From Psychrobacter sp. UBA6766 (lineage in GTDB: Bacteria > Pseudomonadota > Gammaproteobacteria > Pseudomonadales > Moraxellaceae): 37,109 nt of DNA. How positions within the stretch are numbered: the stretch's first letter is position 1; each line of letters begins with the position of its first letter. The notes under the pieces were generated by a model. It did no database searches, was not told the DNA's origin, and saw only the letters and a list, made by a program, of their open reading frames with translations. The DNA lies in the NCBI RefSeq assembly GCF_002453355.1, contig NZ_DKGQ01000002.1:1-37109 (forward strand), in the 5' to 3' direction. Position numbers and translations under genes: made by a program. Below are positions 9,575 to 18,203 of this stretch, in pieces.

Positions 9575-10429
9575 ATGCAAACTACTCAATTTCCTAACAG
9601 TCATTCCGTGCCTGAGCCTATGACGCCCCCGACTATCGGTGCTTCCGACTTGAAGATCCTCAAGGTATTAAGCTTACTGATAGATTATCCAAACAATGAG
9701 CTATTCAGTGGCGATACCCTCGCCGATTGCACCGAAATTGTCGCGCGCTCAACACTGATTAGCCCAGAAGTACGCACGCAAATCATCGACTTGATCGAAG
9801 ATTTAATAGACACCGGCTGCCTTGAAGCACAAGCGCGTTATGACGGTCTGTTTGAGCGCGGTCGTTCTTTATCGCTATGGTTGTTTGAGCACGTACACGG
9901 CGAATCACGTGACCGGGGTCAAGCGATGGTCGATTTAATGGGCCAATATGAAGAAGCCGGTTTTGAGATTAGCGTTAAAGAATTACCCGACTATCTGCCT
10001 TTATACCTTGAATTTTTAGCGTATCAAGCGTCGGTGATTAATGATGATATTCAGATTCGAATGGATATTGCTGATGTCAGCCATATTATCGCCCTGCTTG
10101 CTGCCAGATTAGAGGATCGCGGCAGTATTTATCAAGGCTGCTTTAACGCTTTATTGCAAATCGCTGGAAAGCCGCTCGATATCGTTGAAGAATATCAAGA
10201 AAAAGTCAGCAAAGAAAAGCCTGATGATACCTTTGAAGCCTTAGATAAAGAGTGGGAAGAAGAGGTTGTGACGTTTTTAGATGCCCAGCAAGAAGAGCGC
10301 TGCCCGTCACAAACCAGCACCCAAAATCTTGCTGCCAAAGCTGGCGTTAGAACTGCTCCCGCTACCAATACTGTCGACGCCCCTGTGCACTGGGTAGACT
10401 TTAAAACCAAACCACCGGTTAAACAATAA
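9575..10429 (+). CDS. narJ: Nitrate reductase assembly chaperone NarJ
   Basis: Dedicated cytoplasmic chaperone that binds the NarG N-terminus and allows cofactor insertion and membrane attachment; it is not part of the final enzyme. The 284-residue protein carries a NarJ-type helical fold (LKILKVLSLLIDYP at the start, then the LFEHVHGESRDRGQAMVDL segment and LPDYLPLYLEFL). The C-terminal tail after about residue 225 is acidic and then polar (KPDDTFEALDKEWEEE and beyond), making it longer than the E. coli protein. The start at ATG 9575 is one base after the narH stop with GGGAG inside the narH end, implying translational coupling. Longer in-frame extensions run into narH and are not supported. 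Confidence 0.95.
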   Translation: MQTTQFPNSHSVPEPMTPPTIGASDLKILKVLSLLIDYPNNELFSGDTLADCTEIVARSTLISPEVRTQIIDLIEDLIDTGCLEAQARYDGLFERGRSLSLWLFEHVHGESRDRGQAMVDLMGQYEEAGFEISVKELPDYLPLYLEFLAYQASVINDDIQIRMDIADVSHIIALLAARLEDRGSIYQGCFNALLQIAGKPLDIVEEYQEKVSKEKPDDTFEALDKEWEEEVVTFLDAQQEERCPSQTSTQNLAAKAGVRTAPATNTVDAPVHWVDFKTKPPVKQ

Positions 10430-10443
10430 TAAGGAGAGATGAC

Positions 10444-11169
10444 ATGAATATTGCAGATCCTAGTGTATCGTCTGTCGCCAACCTCAATTGGCTACAAATC
10501 TTCCTTTTTGGTGTTTACCCCTATATTGCTTTGACCATCGCAATCATTGGTACTTGGGTACGTTTTGACTTGTCTCAATACTCATGGAAGTCTGGTTCGA
10601 CGCAGATGCTTAGAACCAAAAACATGCGCCTTGCCAGCAATTTATTTCACGTTGGCATTATCGTCGTGTTACTGGGCCACTTATTTGGCATGTTGACACC
10701 GCATTTTCTTTACGACCGCTTTATTAGCGCAGGTCACAAGCAGATTCTAGCGGTGGTCGTCGGTGGTATCGCCGGGGTGTTTTGTTGGTTTGGTCTGGTG
10801 ATGCTGTTGTGGCGACGATTTACCGATGACCGAATCTCGCATACCTCGTCGTTTTCGGATAAGTTAGTGCTGGTGCTATTATTTATTCAGCTTAATCTTG
10901 GTTTAATTTCCATCTTTACCTCAGTTAAGCATTTAGATGGTTATACCATGTTGAACTTGGCAGGCTGGGCACAGGACATCACTATTTTAAGACCTTGGCA
11001 AGCAGCAGCGCGTATAGAGCAAACTGACTTGATTTACCAGCTACATATGGCGCTGGGGATTACACTGATTGCGATATTTCCGTTTACGCGGCTTATCCAT
11101 ATTATCAGCGCCCCAGTTTGGTATTTTGGCCGCCGTTATCAGATTGTTAGAGAGAAACGTTCGCAATAG
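10444..11169 (+). CDS. narI: Respiratory nitrate reductase gamma subunit (cytochrome b)
   Basis: Membrane di-haem cytochrome b that oxidises quinol and sends electrons to NarH. The 241-residue protein has five hydrophobic helices. Likely haem ligands are H69 and H79 (NLFHVGIIVVLLGHLFG) and H201 and H219 (YQLHMALG and TRLIHIIS), matching the four-histidine pattern of NarI. The ATG at 10444 follows a strong AAGGAGAG, 14 bases after the narJ stop. It is the last gene of the structural operon. No T-rich terminator follows, so some read-through toward hmp is possible. Confidence 0.97.
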   Translation: MNIADPSVSSVANLNWLQIFLFGVYPYIALTIAIIGTWVRFDLSQYSWKSGSTQMLRTKNMRLASNLFHVGIIVVLLGHLFGMLTPHFLYDRFISAGHKQILAVVVGGIAGVFCWFGLVMLLWRRFTDDRISHTSSFSDKLVLVLLFIQLNLGLISIFTSVKHLDGYTMLNLAGWAQDITILRPWQAAARIEQTDLIYQLHMALGITLIAIFPFTRLIHIISAPVWYFGRRYQIVREKRSQ

Positions 11170-11232
11170 AAGCGTTGGCAATAGAAATAGCCACAATAGT
11201 GATACAGCATTAAAGTTTAGATAAAGCTACGA

Positions 11233-11267
11233 TACCATAAGATTCATTTTTAATGAATCTTATGGTA
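11233..11267. promoter_or_regulatory. Perfect 16-bp palindrome upstream of hmp, candidate NsrR operator
   Basis: TACCATAAGATTCATT (11233-11248) is perfectly complementary to AATGAATCTTATGGTA (11252-11267) across a 3-base centre. The inner part (11239-11261) has the 11-1-11 layout and the AAGATNCATT core of the nitric-oxide-sensing repressor NsrR, whose known targets include hmp. There is no T-run on either strand, so it is not a terminator. TAAAAT at 11266-11271 could be a -10 element overlapped by the site. A related but broken sequence occurs at 31916, so a dispersed repeat is an alternative reading. Confidence 0.6.
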
Positions 11268-11397
11268 AAATATCAATTATTGAACCCCGAGCGTCAAATC
11301 CCAGCGTTTTTTGTAATGGTTCAATATAATTGTTACGTTCATTTAACGAGCGTTAATCCCTAAACTTATCACTGTGAATATCACTAAAGGATCCACC

Positions 11398-12579
11398 ATG
11401 GCGTCACCAAAAACCTTAGAAATCGTAAAAGCAACCGTTCCTGTACTCGAAGAGCATGGCACAGCGATTACGACCGTGTTTTATAAAAATATGTTCAACG
11501 AACACCCTGAACTACTAGATATTTTTAATGAAACCAACCAGAAACTAGGTCGCCAGCAAACTGCCCTAGCCATGACGGTTTTGGCCGCAGCAAAGCACCT
11601 TGAGCATTTAGAAGTATTGCTACCACAAGTTACCCAAATCAGCCACAAGCATCGCGCCCTACAAATTTTGCCAGAGCACTATCCGATCGTTGGTCATCAC
11701 TTATTGGGCGCTATCAAAGAGGTGTTGGGCGAAGCGGCAAACGATGACATCATCGATGCTTGGACTGAAGCGTATGATGAAATTGCTAACGTTTTCATTC
11801 AGCTAGAAAAAACCATGTATGAGCAAGAAATGTGGGAAGGTTTTGCACCGTTTAAAATAACCGAAAAAGTAGAAGCCGCGACTGATATCGCCGCCTTTAC
11901 AGTAGTCTCTGTAAATGACAATATCGATTTAAGCAAATTAAGCCTGACCGCTGGTCAATACATCACAGTCAAAACCGATCCAGAAGACAGCGACCACATT
12001 GCCCTGCGTCATTATTCTTTATATTCAGCAACTGGCGATAAAGGTATCCAGTTTGCCGTTAGACGCGACAATCGTAATGAGCATTATGGGTTAGTGTCTA
12101 ACTATTTACATGATCACTTAGACGTGGGCGATACGATTTTATTATCAGCACCAGCCGGTGATTTTGAGCTGAACCAAGACTTGATTCAGCAAAATGACAT
12201 TCCATTGGTATTGGTTAGTGCAGGGGTTGGTGTCACACCGATTTTGTCGATGTTAGAGGCGCAAGTCACTGCCAATCCAAAGCGTCCTATCGTTTGGGTT
12301 TATGCTTGTCAGAATAAAGAACACCATGCTTTTGATAGCAAGGTTAATGAATTACTTGCGGCTGCTGAAAATGTAGAAAAACATATCTTCTACTTTGAAT
12401 CTGGGCAAATCTTAGATGAAGCATGGCTTGCCAACTTACCGAAGCCTGCGGATATTTATGTCTGTGGTTCTATGATGTTTATGGAGAGCATCATCGACGG
12501 CTTAGTGACCCTAGATCATGGCGTTGATAGCGTTCATTATGAGCCGTTTGGCCCTAAAATGAGTCTAGAGCTGGCTTAA
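11398..12579 (+). CDS. hmp: Flavohaemoglobin, nitric oxide dioxygenase
   Basis: Converts nitric oxide plus oxygen to nitrate using NAD(P)H and FAD, protecting the cell from NO made during nitrate and nitrite metabolism. The 393-residue protein has the globin domain (1-about 140) with the diagnostic active-site residues Y29 (B10), Q53 (E7) and proximal H85 (ISHKHRALQI). A ferredoxin-reductase domain follows, with FAD motif RHYSLYS, nucleotide motif GVGVTP and the C-terminal YEPFGP segment. ATG 11398 is preferred to the GTG at 11374: it has AAAGGATCC upstream and begins exactly where family members begin. It stands between narI and ppiC with its own upstream palindrome (11233) and its own terminator (12667), so it is probably an independent, NO-responsive unit. 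Confidence 0.96.
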   Translation: MASPKTLEIVKATVPVLEEHGTAITTVFYKNMFNEHPELLDIFNETNQKLGRQQTALAMTVLAAAKHLEHLEVLLPQVTQISHKHRALQILPEHYPIVGHHLLGAIKEVLGEAANDDIIDAWTEAYDEIANVFIQLEKTMYEQEMWEGFAPFKITEKVEAATDIAAFTVVSVNDNIDLSKLSLTAGQYITVKTDPEDSDHIALRHYSLYSATGDKGIQFAVRRDNRNEHYGLVSNYLHDHLDVGDTILLSAPAGDFELNQDLIQQNDIPLVLVSAGVGVTPILSMLEAQVTANPKRPIVWVYACQNKEHHAFDSKVNELLAAAENVEKHIFYFESGQILDEAWLANLPKPADIYVCGSMMFMESIIDGLVTLDHGVDSVHYEPFGPKMSLELA

Positions 12580-12593
12580 ATTATCCGTTTAAT

Positions 12594-12630
12594 AAAGTAT
12601 TGAGAGTACAAAAAATACGCTCAATACTTT
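12594..12630. repeat. Inverted repeat after hmp
   Basis: AAAGTATTGAG (12594-12604) pairs perfectly with CTCAATACTTT (12620-12630) around a 15-base loop. It lies just after the hmp stop but is followed by GTTAGAG rather than a T-run. It may act as an mRNA 3'-end structure ahead of the true terminator at 12667. Confidence 0.5.
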
Positions 12631-12666
12631 GTTAGAGATACATAAAGTCAGTGAGCAATCGTCATA

Positions 12667-12727
12667 GAGCCACCTTTAAACGCTTCATCAGTGAGTAAGT
12701 AATTTAAAGGCGGCTCTATTTTTTTGT
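12667..12727 (+). terminator. Rho-independent terminator after hmp
   Basis: A 15-bp stem with one mismatch (AGAGCCACCTTTAAA at 12667-12681 with TTTAAAGGCGGCTCT at 12704-12718) is followed by a run of T. It separates hmp from ppiC. Confidence 0.85.
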
Positions 12728-12864
12728 TTAATCCATGCAAATAGTGTTAACGCGAATAATTTTAATTCCTATAGTTTCAATATAAACAGTTTTAACACCA
12801 ACGTTTAATCGTACTAATCGTAGTTTAAAATTCTTATTACCAAAACCCTTAGTGGAGTAACGCC

Positions 12865-13926
12865 ATGACTGTCAGTACTTACAATCCAGCCGACCATGCA
12901 AACAATCAAAATGCTCATGTGCACAGTGACAATCATGATAGGCATGGCAGCCACGAGCACGAGCATAGCCATCACAATCATCACCATACCCCTTCTGGTC
13001 GTGATGATGATATCCTGCGGGTTATGCCAACCTTAAATGACTTACAAAAACCACATTCTGACCAAGAGTTTATCGAAAAAGCCATGGCAGAAGAGCGCAG
13101 CAACCATAAAAATCTGATTGCCTCTAGCCGTCGTGATGAGCTGCCTTCTGTGACGGTCAATGGTGTAATGATAGATAAAACGGCGATTGCCCAAGAGCTA
13201 CAATATCATCCTGCCCCAAATAAGGAAGATGCGGTATTTTTAGCAACACAAGCTTTGGTGGTGCGTGAACTCTTGCGCCTTGCCGTTTTAGATGAGCCAA
13301 GCCTTGGTGAGACAGCATGGCTTGACGATGAAGAAAAAGCCATCTCTGACTTAATAGAAAAAAACGTGCAAGCAAAGATGCCCGATATGGCAACCTGCGA
13401 GCGCTATTATAAGCAGAATATCACGGACTTTAAGACCGATCCTATTATGAATGTCCGTCATATTTTGTTGGCATGTCCGCCAGAAGACGGCGATGAGCGA
13501 TTAAAACTTAAAAAAACCGCTTACGAATTTATCGAACAAATCAAAAATAACGCCAATCCTGATGCTGAGTTTATCCAATTAGCTCGACAGCGTTCAGCTT
13601 GCCCGTCAAAAGAGCAAGACGGCGAACTGGGAATTATTAATAAAGGTCAAACCGTACCAGAATTTGAAGGCGCGTTATTTAAACTAGATTCAGGACTGGC
13701 GCCAAGCCCTATAGAGAGCCGTTATGGTTTTCATGTTGTCGACGTGCTAACTAAAGAGCCCGGTATTCAGATGACTTATGAGCAAGTCAGCCCGGCGATT
13801 CATAATAAGCTGAGCCAACAAGCCTTTCACCAATCGTTGTGCGATTACTTGTTTACTTTAGCAAATGGTGCCGATATCGAAGGTATCGAGATGTCGCTCG
13901 AACAAGAAAACATATTCCGCGGCTAA
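12865..13926 (+). CDS. PpiC-type (parvulin) peptidyl-prolyl isomerase with histidine-rich N-terminus
   Basis: Probable folding or assembly factor for the nitrate reductase. The 353-residue protein has a parvulin/rotamase domain at about 190-305 (MNVRHILLACPP, then SACPSKEQDGELG, VPEFEGALF and SRYGFHVVDV). It is preceded by a helical region and a VTVNGVMIDKTAIAQE stretch like that of SurA/NifM-type isomerases. There is no signal peptide, so it should be cytoplasmic. Residues 11-41 hold 13 histidines (for example HEHEHSHHNHHH), a probable metal-binding tract. A PpiC-type gene lies between narI and moaA1 in the Pseudomonas aeruginosa nar locus, so a conserved role in nitrate reductase biogenesis is likely; a metal-delivery role for the His tract is only inference. 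The ATG at 12865 follows AGTGGAG. Confidence 0.88.
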   Translation: MTVSTYNPADHANNQNAHVHSDNHDRHGSHEHEHSHHNHHHTPSGRDDDILRVMPTLNDLQKPHSDQEFIEKAMAEERSNHKNLIASSRRDELPSVTVNGVMIDKTAIAQELQYHPAPNKEDAVFLATQALVVRELLRLAVLDEPSLGETAWLDDEEKAISDLIEKNVQAKMPDMATCERYYKQNITDFKTDPIMNVRHILLACPPEDGDERLKLKKTAYEFIEQIKNNANPDAEFIQLARQRSACPSKEQDGELGIINKGQTVPEFEGALFKLDSGLAPSPIESRYGFHVVDVLTKEPGIQMTYEQVSPAIHNKLSQQAFHQSLCDYLFTLANGADIEGIEMSLEQENIFRG

Positions 13927-14103
13927 GCAATCTACTGTCAGTCAATTAATTTTTATATCACAAAACAGTATTGATGATATAAAGTAGCTCTTATGGTATA
14001 ACGTATCTTCTTATGTCATACCATTTCGATCGCTATATAAGTTCAATCGTTATTAAGCTAAATAGCTATCTCAGTCCAATATAAATAAAATAAGTAGGGA
14101 TTT

Positions 14104-15399
14104 ATGATTACTGTCGAAGGGCTCACAGCAAAAATAAAGCAGCGCATAGAAACTTATAATAACGACGACTATCCGCTTAATAAAAGAGTGGTCGTAAGCG
14201 ACGATTTATTAGACAGTCGCAATCATATATTAGCAACAGATATCATCTCGCCTTTTGCCGTCCCAAGACAAAATCTATCGGCAATGGATGGTTATGCACT
14301 GGCGCAAGGTAGCACACTTAGCGCAGACAGTTCGATTGACATTATTGGTGAGTCTCAAGCTGGCAGTCCTTATAGTGGCGACATTAAAGCAGGACAAGGG
14401 GTTCGTATCTTTACTGGTGCCGTCGTTCCTGACAGCTGCGATACGGTCGTCATGCAAGAAAATACCGACTTTGCTGCTATAAAAGACCATATTGATAAAT
14501 CACAGCCTTATTCCATTACGCTTAGTAAAGCCGCTAACCCTCAAGACAATATCCGAAGCCAAGGCGAAGAAATCGAAGCTGGCGAAGCGGTGTTACAGAA
14601 GGGTAAACGCCTAAATCCTACGGATATTAGCCTTTTGTCAAATTTAGGGTTCGATAAAGTCGATGTCTACCAACCTTTGACCGTCGGTGTACTTGCCACA
14701 GGCGATGAATTGGTGGCGATTGGCAATGAGCTGACCAGCTTGGCGCAAATCTATAACTCAAACACCCCTACTTTAAAAACTTTGCTTTCAAGCTTGCCCA
14801 TCACTATTCGCGATTACGGCATTATTCCCGACAATTTAGACAAAACCACCGCTGCCGTGACCCAAGCGATGCAAGAGTGTGACGTTCTTATCTCTACCGC
14901 TGGCGTCTCGGTTGGTGATTATGACTTTTTAACCACCGTTATCGAACAGCTTGGACAGATTAATCACTATAAAGTCGCGATGAAACCTGGTAAACCCTTT
15001 GTCTTTGGTGAACTGACGCAAAACCTTGCCAAACCCGTATTATATTTTGGTTTGCCTGGCAATCCGCTATCGACCGTCGTTGGCAGCTTACAATTTGTCA
15101 TTCCAGCTTTATGGCAAATGTCAGGCGCTGCACCTCAAGAGCGACCTATTCAGCTCAGCCTGACCGCAACGCTTAAAAATGATATTAAAAAAGCAGCAGG
15201 ACGTAAGGATTTTCAGAGAGGCATATTGACGCAAACGGAAACTGGCGAATTTTACGTTGAAAGCTTTAGCAAACAGCAATCACACCGTGTTAAACAGCTT
15301 AGCCACGCCAATTGCTTTATCGTATTGGCGCAAGATTCTAGCAATGTAGCCGCTGGCGAGCAAGTGCAAGTTCAGCCTTTTCCTTGGTTATACAACTAA
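14104..15399 (+). CDS. moeA: Molybdopterin molybdenumtransferase MoeA
   Basis: Inserts molybdate into adenylylated molybdopterin, the last common step of molybdenum cofactor synthesis, in the cytoplasm. The 431-residue protein has the MoeA domain order. The N-terminal region includes NLSAMDGYALAQG (the AMDGYA signature) and an IFTGAVVPDSCDTVVMQE stretch. The central MPT-binding domain has LATGDELV, NSNTPTL, STAGVSVGDYD, KPGKPFVFG and FGLPGNPLS. A C-terminal beta domain ends in the QVQVQPFPWLYN tail. The ATG follows GTAGGGA. There are 177 bases without a gene before it, containing a weak inverted pair ATGGTAT (13993) / ATACCAT (14018). Confidence 0.95.
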   Translation: MITVEGLTAKIKQRIETYNNDDYPLNKRVVVSDDLLDSRNHILATDIISPFAVPRQNLSAMDGYALAQGSTLSADSSIDIIGESQAGSPYSGDIKAGQGVRIFTGAVVPDSCDTVVMQENTDFAAIKDHIDKSQPYSITLSKAANPQDNIRSQGEEIEAGEAVLQKGKRLNPTDISLLSNLGFDKVDVYQPLTVGVLATGDELVAIGNELTSLAQIYNSNTPTLKTLLSSLPITIRDYGIIPDNLDKTTAAVTQAMQECDVLISTAGVSVGDYDFLTTVIEQLGQINHYKVAMKPGKPFVFGELTQNLAKPVLYFGLPGNPLSTVVGSLQFVIPALWQMSGAAPQERPIQLSLTATLKNDIKKAAGRKDFQRGILTQTETGEFYVESFSKQQSHRVKQLSHANCFIVLAQDSSNVAAGEQVQVQPFPWLYN

Positions 15400-15539
15400 G
15401 CGCTGTAGTATGAATAGTTGCCTATTAAATTGTATGGCTCATTACATGGCTAAATAGACAGCAAATTGATAGTTACACAGTTAATATCTCTTTATTTGGT
15501 TAATCGTGAGAAACTGATAATCTACTATCAAGTGGTATC

Positions 15540-15555
15540 TACTACTTTGGTAGTA
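15540..15555. promoter_or_regulatory. 7-2-7 NarL-like dyad upstream of moaA
   Basis: TACTACT, TT, GGTAGTA: the left heptamer fits TACYNMT and the right (TACTACC on the other strand) misses the last base. It is the same architecture as the narG dyad at 4016 and lies about 135 bases before the moaA ATG. The same bases form a 7-bp hairpin, CTACTAC-TTTG-GTAGTAG (15539-15556), followed by five T. An alternative reading is therefore a weak terminator for moeA; both functions could coexist. Confidence 0.5.
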
Positions 15556-15689
15556 GTTTTTGGGTCACTTACGGTTAATTGTTATTGGCTCGAAAGCTGT
15601 CATAATCATTCCTAAATAGAATTTCCCACTCATAACCTGAGGCAACGCCTAAAAGTACACACTATACTTAATATTAATGGTAATCATCT

Positions 15690-16793
15690 ATGAACCATCT
15701 TGCCCCCAACGCAGGCAATGCACAATTGTATTCGCCTGCCGCTGCACCCGCTATTTTCGATGATGATTCATCATCGAAATCGGCTATCTCGTCGACGTAT
15801 TCTCCAGCTACGCTCTCTCAACCATTAACCGATGGTTTCGCACGACGTCTTACCTATCTGCGTTTATCGATTACTGACTTTTGCAACTTTCGCTGTGAGT
15901 ATTGCCTACCATATGGCTATCAAGGCAAACCACCACAAAATGAGCTCAGCGTTACTGAAATTGCGACCTTAATCCGCGGTTTCGCCCAAGTTGGCACCAA
16001 AAAGGTAAGAATTACAGGCGGTGAGCCGTCTATACGCCGCGATTTGGTCGACATTATTAAAACGGTTAAAAATACCGAAGGCATCGAAACGGTAGCCATG
16101 ACCAGTAATGGTTATAAGCTCGGCAAACACTTAGCTGCGTGGCAAGCGGCTGGGCTGAATCAAATTAATATCAGTATGGATAGCTTTGATGCCGTGACTT
16201 TTCATAAGATGACTGGCTTTGATATGTTGCCGCAGCTGTTGGCTGATATGGATACCTTACTTGCGACCACAGATATTAAGCTAAAAATAAACAGTATCTT
16301 AATGGCAGAAACGGCCTTTGAAAACCTGATAAATGCCATTGATTATGTCAAAGACAGAGCCGTCACTTATCGGTTTATCGAGTTTATGCAGACCAATGAC
16401 AATAGCGATTTATTTTTCGCTCAGCATGCGCAGTCCGATATCATTACCAATTATCTAATCAAGCATGGTTGGCAAACTCACGAGCGCGGCAACACCGATG
16501 GTCCAGCGATAGAATATAGTCACCCAGATTATAAAGGCCGTATCGGTATGATTGCCCCTTATGCGGCCCATTTTTGTGACAGCTGCAATCGCCTGCGCGT
16601 CAGTAGCCAAGGAAAGGTGCATTTGTGTTTATTTGATCAGGGTAACTACGATATTCGTCAGTATCTCGAACAAGACGATGTGGCAGGGCTTGTGAATACT
16701 CTGCACAGCTTTATGCCTATTAAACCTGAGCATCACCACCTCCATGAATCAAACAGCGGCATGATGAATAACTTATCGATGATCGGTGGTTAA
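15690..16793 (+). CDS. moaA: GTP 3',8-cyclase MoaA (radical SAM)
   Basis: Radical-SAM enzyme that, followed by MoaC, converts GTP to cyclic pyranopterin monophosphate. The 367-residue protein has the N-terminal SAM cluster motif C65-x3-C69-x2-C72 (CNFRCEYC), the TGGEPSIRRD segment, the C-terminal second cluster C296, C299 and C313, and the terminal double glycine (MIGG) needed for catalysis. About 45 residues rich in Ala, Ser and Pro precede the usual MoaA start (near LTDGFARRLTYLRLS). This extension includes an acidic DDDSSSK stretch, and it has no candidate internal ATG before the radical SAM motif. The ribosome binding site before ATG 15690 is weak. A NarL-like dyad lies at 15540. It heads a moaA-moaB-mobA run. 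Confidence 0.95.
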   Translation: MNHLAPNAGNAQLYSPAAAPAIFDDDSSSKSAISSTYSPATLSQPLTDGFARRLTYLRLSITDFCNFRCEYCLPYGYQGKPPQNELSVTEIATLIRGFAQVGTKKVRITGGEPSIRRDLVDIIKTVKNTEGIETVAMTSNGYKLGKHLAAWQAAGLNQINISMDSFDAVTFHKMTGFDMLPQLLADMDTLLATTDIKLKINSILMAETAFENLINAIDYVKDRAVTYRFIEFMQTNDNSDLFFAQHAQSDIITNYLIKHGWQTHERGNTDGPAIEYSHPDYKGRIGMIAPYAAHFCDSCNRLRVSSQGKVHLCLFDQGNYDIRQYLEQDDVAGLVNTLHSFMPIKPEHHHLHESNSGMMNNLSMIGG

Positions 16794-16851
16794 TTGATTC
16801 ACCATAAAAACTTTTATTTTTTACCACAAGCGTATTTATTAAGGAACATCC

Positions 16852-17382
16852 ATGAGTAAGCTGCAAGCCCCTTTTACCCCGCTTAATATTGCTATTTTAA
16901 CGGTTTCTGACAGTCGCACTCTTGCAGAAGACACCTCAGGGCAGTATTTGATCGACCAATTGACCGCAGCAGGGCACCAATTGGCTGATCGTCAGCTGAT
17001 TATTGATGATATTTATAAAATCAGAGCCGTCATCAGCGGCTGGATTGCCGACCCAGATGTGCACGCTATTATTACCACCGGCGGTACTGGTTTTTATATC
17101 CGCGACAGCATGCCAGAAGCGGTTGGCGTATTGTTTGATAAATCGGTCGATGGTTTTGGTGAGATGTTCCGCTTAATCTCAAAAGACGATATCGGTATGT
17201 CAACCATCCAATCTCGCGCTGTAGCGGGTATGGCAAATGGCACCGGCATCTTTTGCTTACCCGGTTCATCAGGCGCGTGCCGTACGGCTTGGGAAGGTAT
17301 CTTGCAAGAGCAGCTCGATAGCCGAACGCGCCCATGCAATTTTGTGCCGCACTTTATGCGCACCAACCCAGGTCATGACTAA
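16852..17382 (+). CDS. moaB: Molybdenum cofactor biosynthesis protein MoaB (MPT adenylyltransferase type)
   Basis: MogA/MoaB-family protein that binds molybdopterin and probably adenylylates it before MoeA inserts molybdenum. The 176-residue protein has the family motifs LTVSDSRTLAEDTSGQYL near the N-terminus, IITTGGTGFYIRD in the middle (TTGGTG) and the CLPGSSGACRTAWEGI segment (PGSSGA). It follows AAGGAACATCC, 58 bases after moaA, and its stop is three bases from the mobA start. No separate mogA is visible, so MoaB may do this job. Confidence 0.92.
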   Translation: MSKLQAPFTPLNIAILTVSDSRTLAEDTSGQYLIDQLTAAGHQLADRQLIIDDIYKIRAVISGWIADPDVHAIITTGGTGFYIRDSMPEAVGVLFDKSVDGFGEMFRLISKDDIGMSTIQSRAVAGMANGTGIFCLPGSSGACRTAWEGILQEQLDSRTRPCNFVPHFMRTNPGHD

Positions 17383-17385
17383 TTC

Positions 17386-18189
17386 ATGGTTGAAGTTGCG
17401 GATAATTCAATCACGGCCGACATTTCAAGTGATGCAGATAAGTTCAATCGCTTAGCAGGTGTCGTTATTTTGGCAGGCGGCGCATCCAAACGAATGGGAT
17501 CGCCCAAAGCTGAGCTTGTTTTGCCAACAGGAGAACGTCTGCTTGATTATCACGTCAGGCAAGCAATTGAATTAAATGCCGCGATTAAAAATAACGTACC
17601 TATCATGATTGCGGATAATGAGCGTGGTTTTAACGTCAATCAAGATTTGATGAATAAAAAACCGCAGCCGGCAATTTTTCGTATTGCTGATTATCTATCT
17701 GCTGACGCTGTTTCTAGCAGAAACCAATCTAGCAAAAGTCTTTCTAACAAAGATGAAAACCAGATTGAAACAGGTGGAGCATTAGTAGCAATTGAAGCAG
17801 CACTGCAAGTCTTGACGGCACGAGAAAACACTCATGACCTCACCAAAATAACGGATACTAGCTCGTCTTGGCTGATGGTTATTAGTTGCGATAGCTTGAT
17901 TCCTGTCACCGACTTATGGCAAAAACTGTGGCCTTATATAAAGCAAACGGTAGATAAATCTGCTGTTTGTCTCACCGATGACAGTCATTTATACCCATTG
18001 TTAGGGGTGTATCGTTTAAGCATTGAGCCTGACTTAAAGCAGTATATCGATGATGGTCAGCGTCAGGTTATGAAGTTTATTAAGCCTATTGTACAGGCGG
18101 TACCTTTTGCAAAACAATGGCAGCATTTAACCAATTTTAATACACCTAAAGATTTTGAGCGTGCTTGTTTAGCTTTGGGCGACTTATAA
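17386..18189 (+). CDS. mobA: Molybdenum cofactor guanylyltransferase MobA
   Basis: Attaches GMP to molybdenum cofactor to make the bis-MGD form required by NarG. The 267-residue protein has the nucleotidyltransferase signature at residues 29-41 (LAGGASKRMGSPK), an ETGGALVAIEAAL segment equivalent to the GPLAGI region, a metal-binding ISCDSLIP and a late HLYPLLGVYR segment. It is longer than E. coli MobA (194 residues). The extra length is mainly an N-terminal extension of about 20 residues and a polar insert around residues 108-125 (SSRNQSSKSLSNKDENQ). It starts three bases after moaB without a clear ribosome binding site, so coupled translation is likely. Confidence 0.88.
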   Translation: MVEVADNSITADISSDADKFNRLAGVVILAGGASKRMGSPKAELVLPTGERLLDYHVRQAIELNAAIKNNVPIMIADNERGFNVNQDLMNKKPQPAIFRIADYLSADAVSSRNQSSKSLSNKDENQIETGGALVAIEAALQVLTARENTHDLTKITDTSSSWLMVISCDSLIPVTDLWQKLWPYIKQTVDKSAVCLTDDSHLYPLLGVYRLSIEPDLKQYIDDGQRQVMKFIKPIVQAVPFAKQWQHLTNFNTPKDFERACLALGDL

Positions 18190-18203
18190 AAAGGTTTGTT
18201 TAA

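Noticed and set aside
11233..11267. Palindrome as the narI terminator
   Set aside because: The stem is strong but neither strand has a T-run after it, and its core fits an operator better.
15400..15689. Molybdenum cofactor riboswitch in front of moaA
   Set aside because: Only a tiny hairpin AGGC-AAC-GCCT (15640-15650) and the 15539 dyad are visible; the multi-stem Moco RNA architecture could not be built from the sequence.
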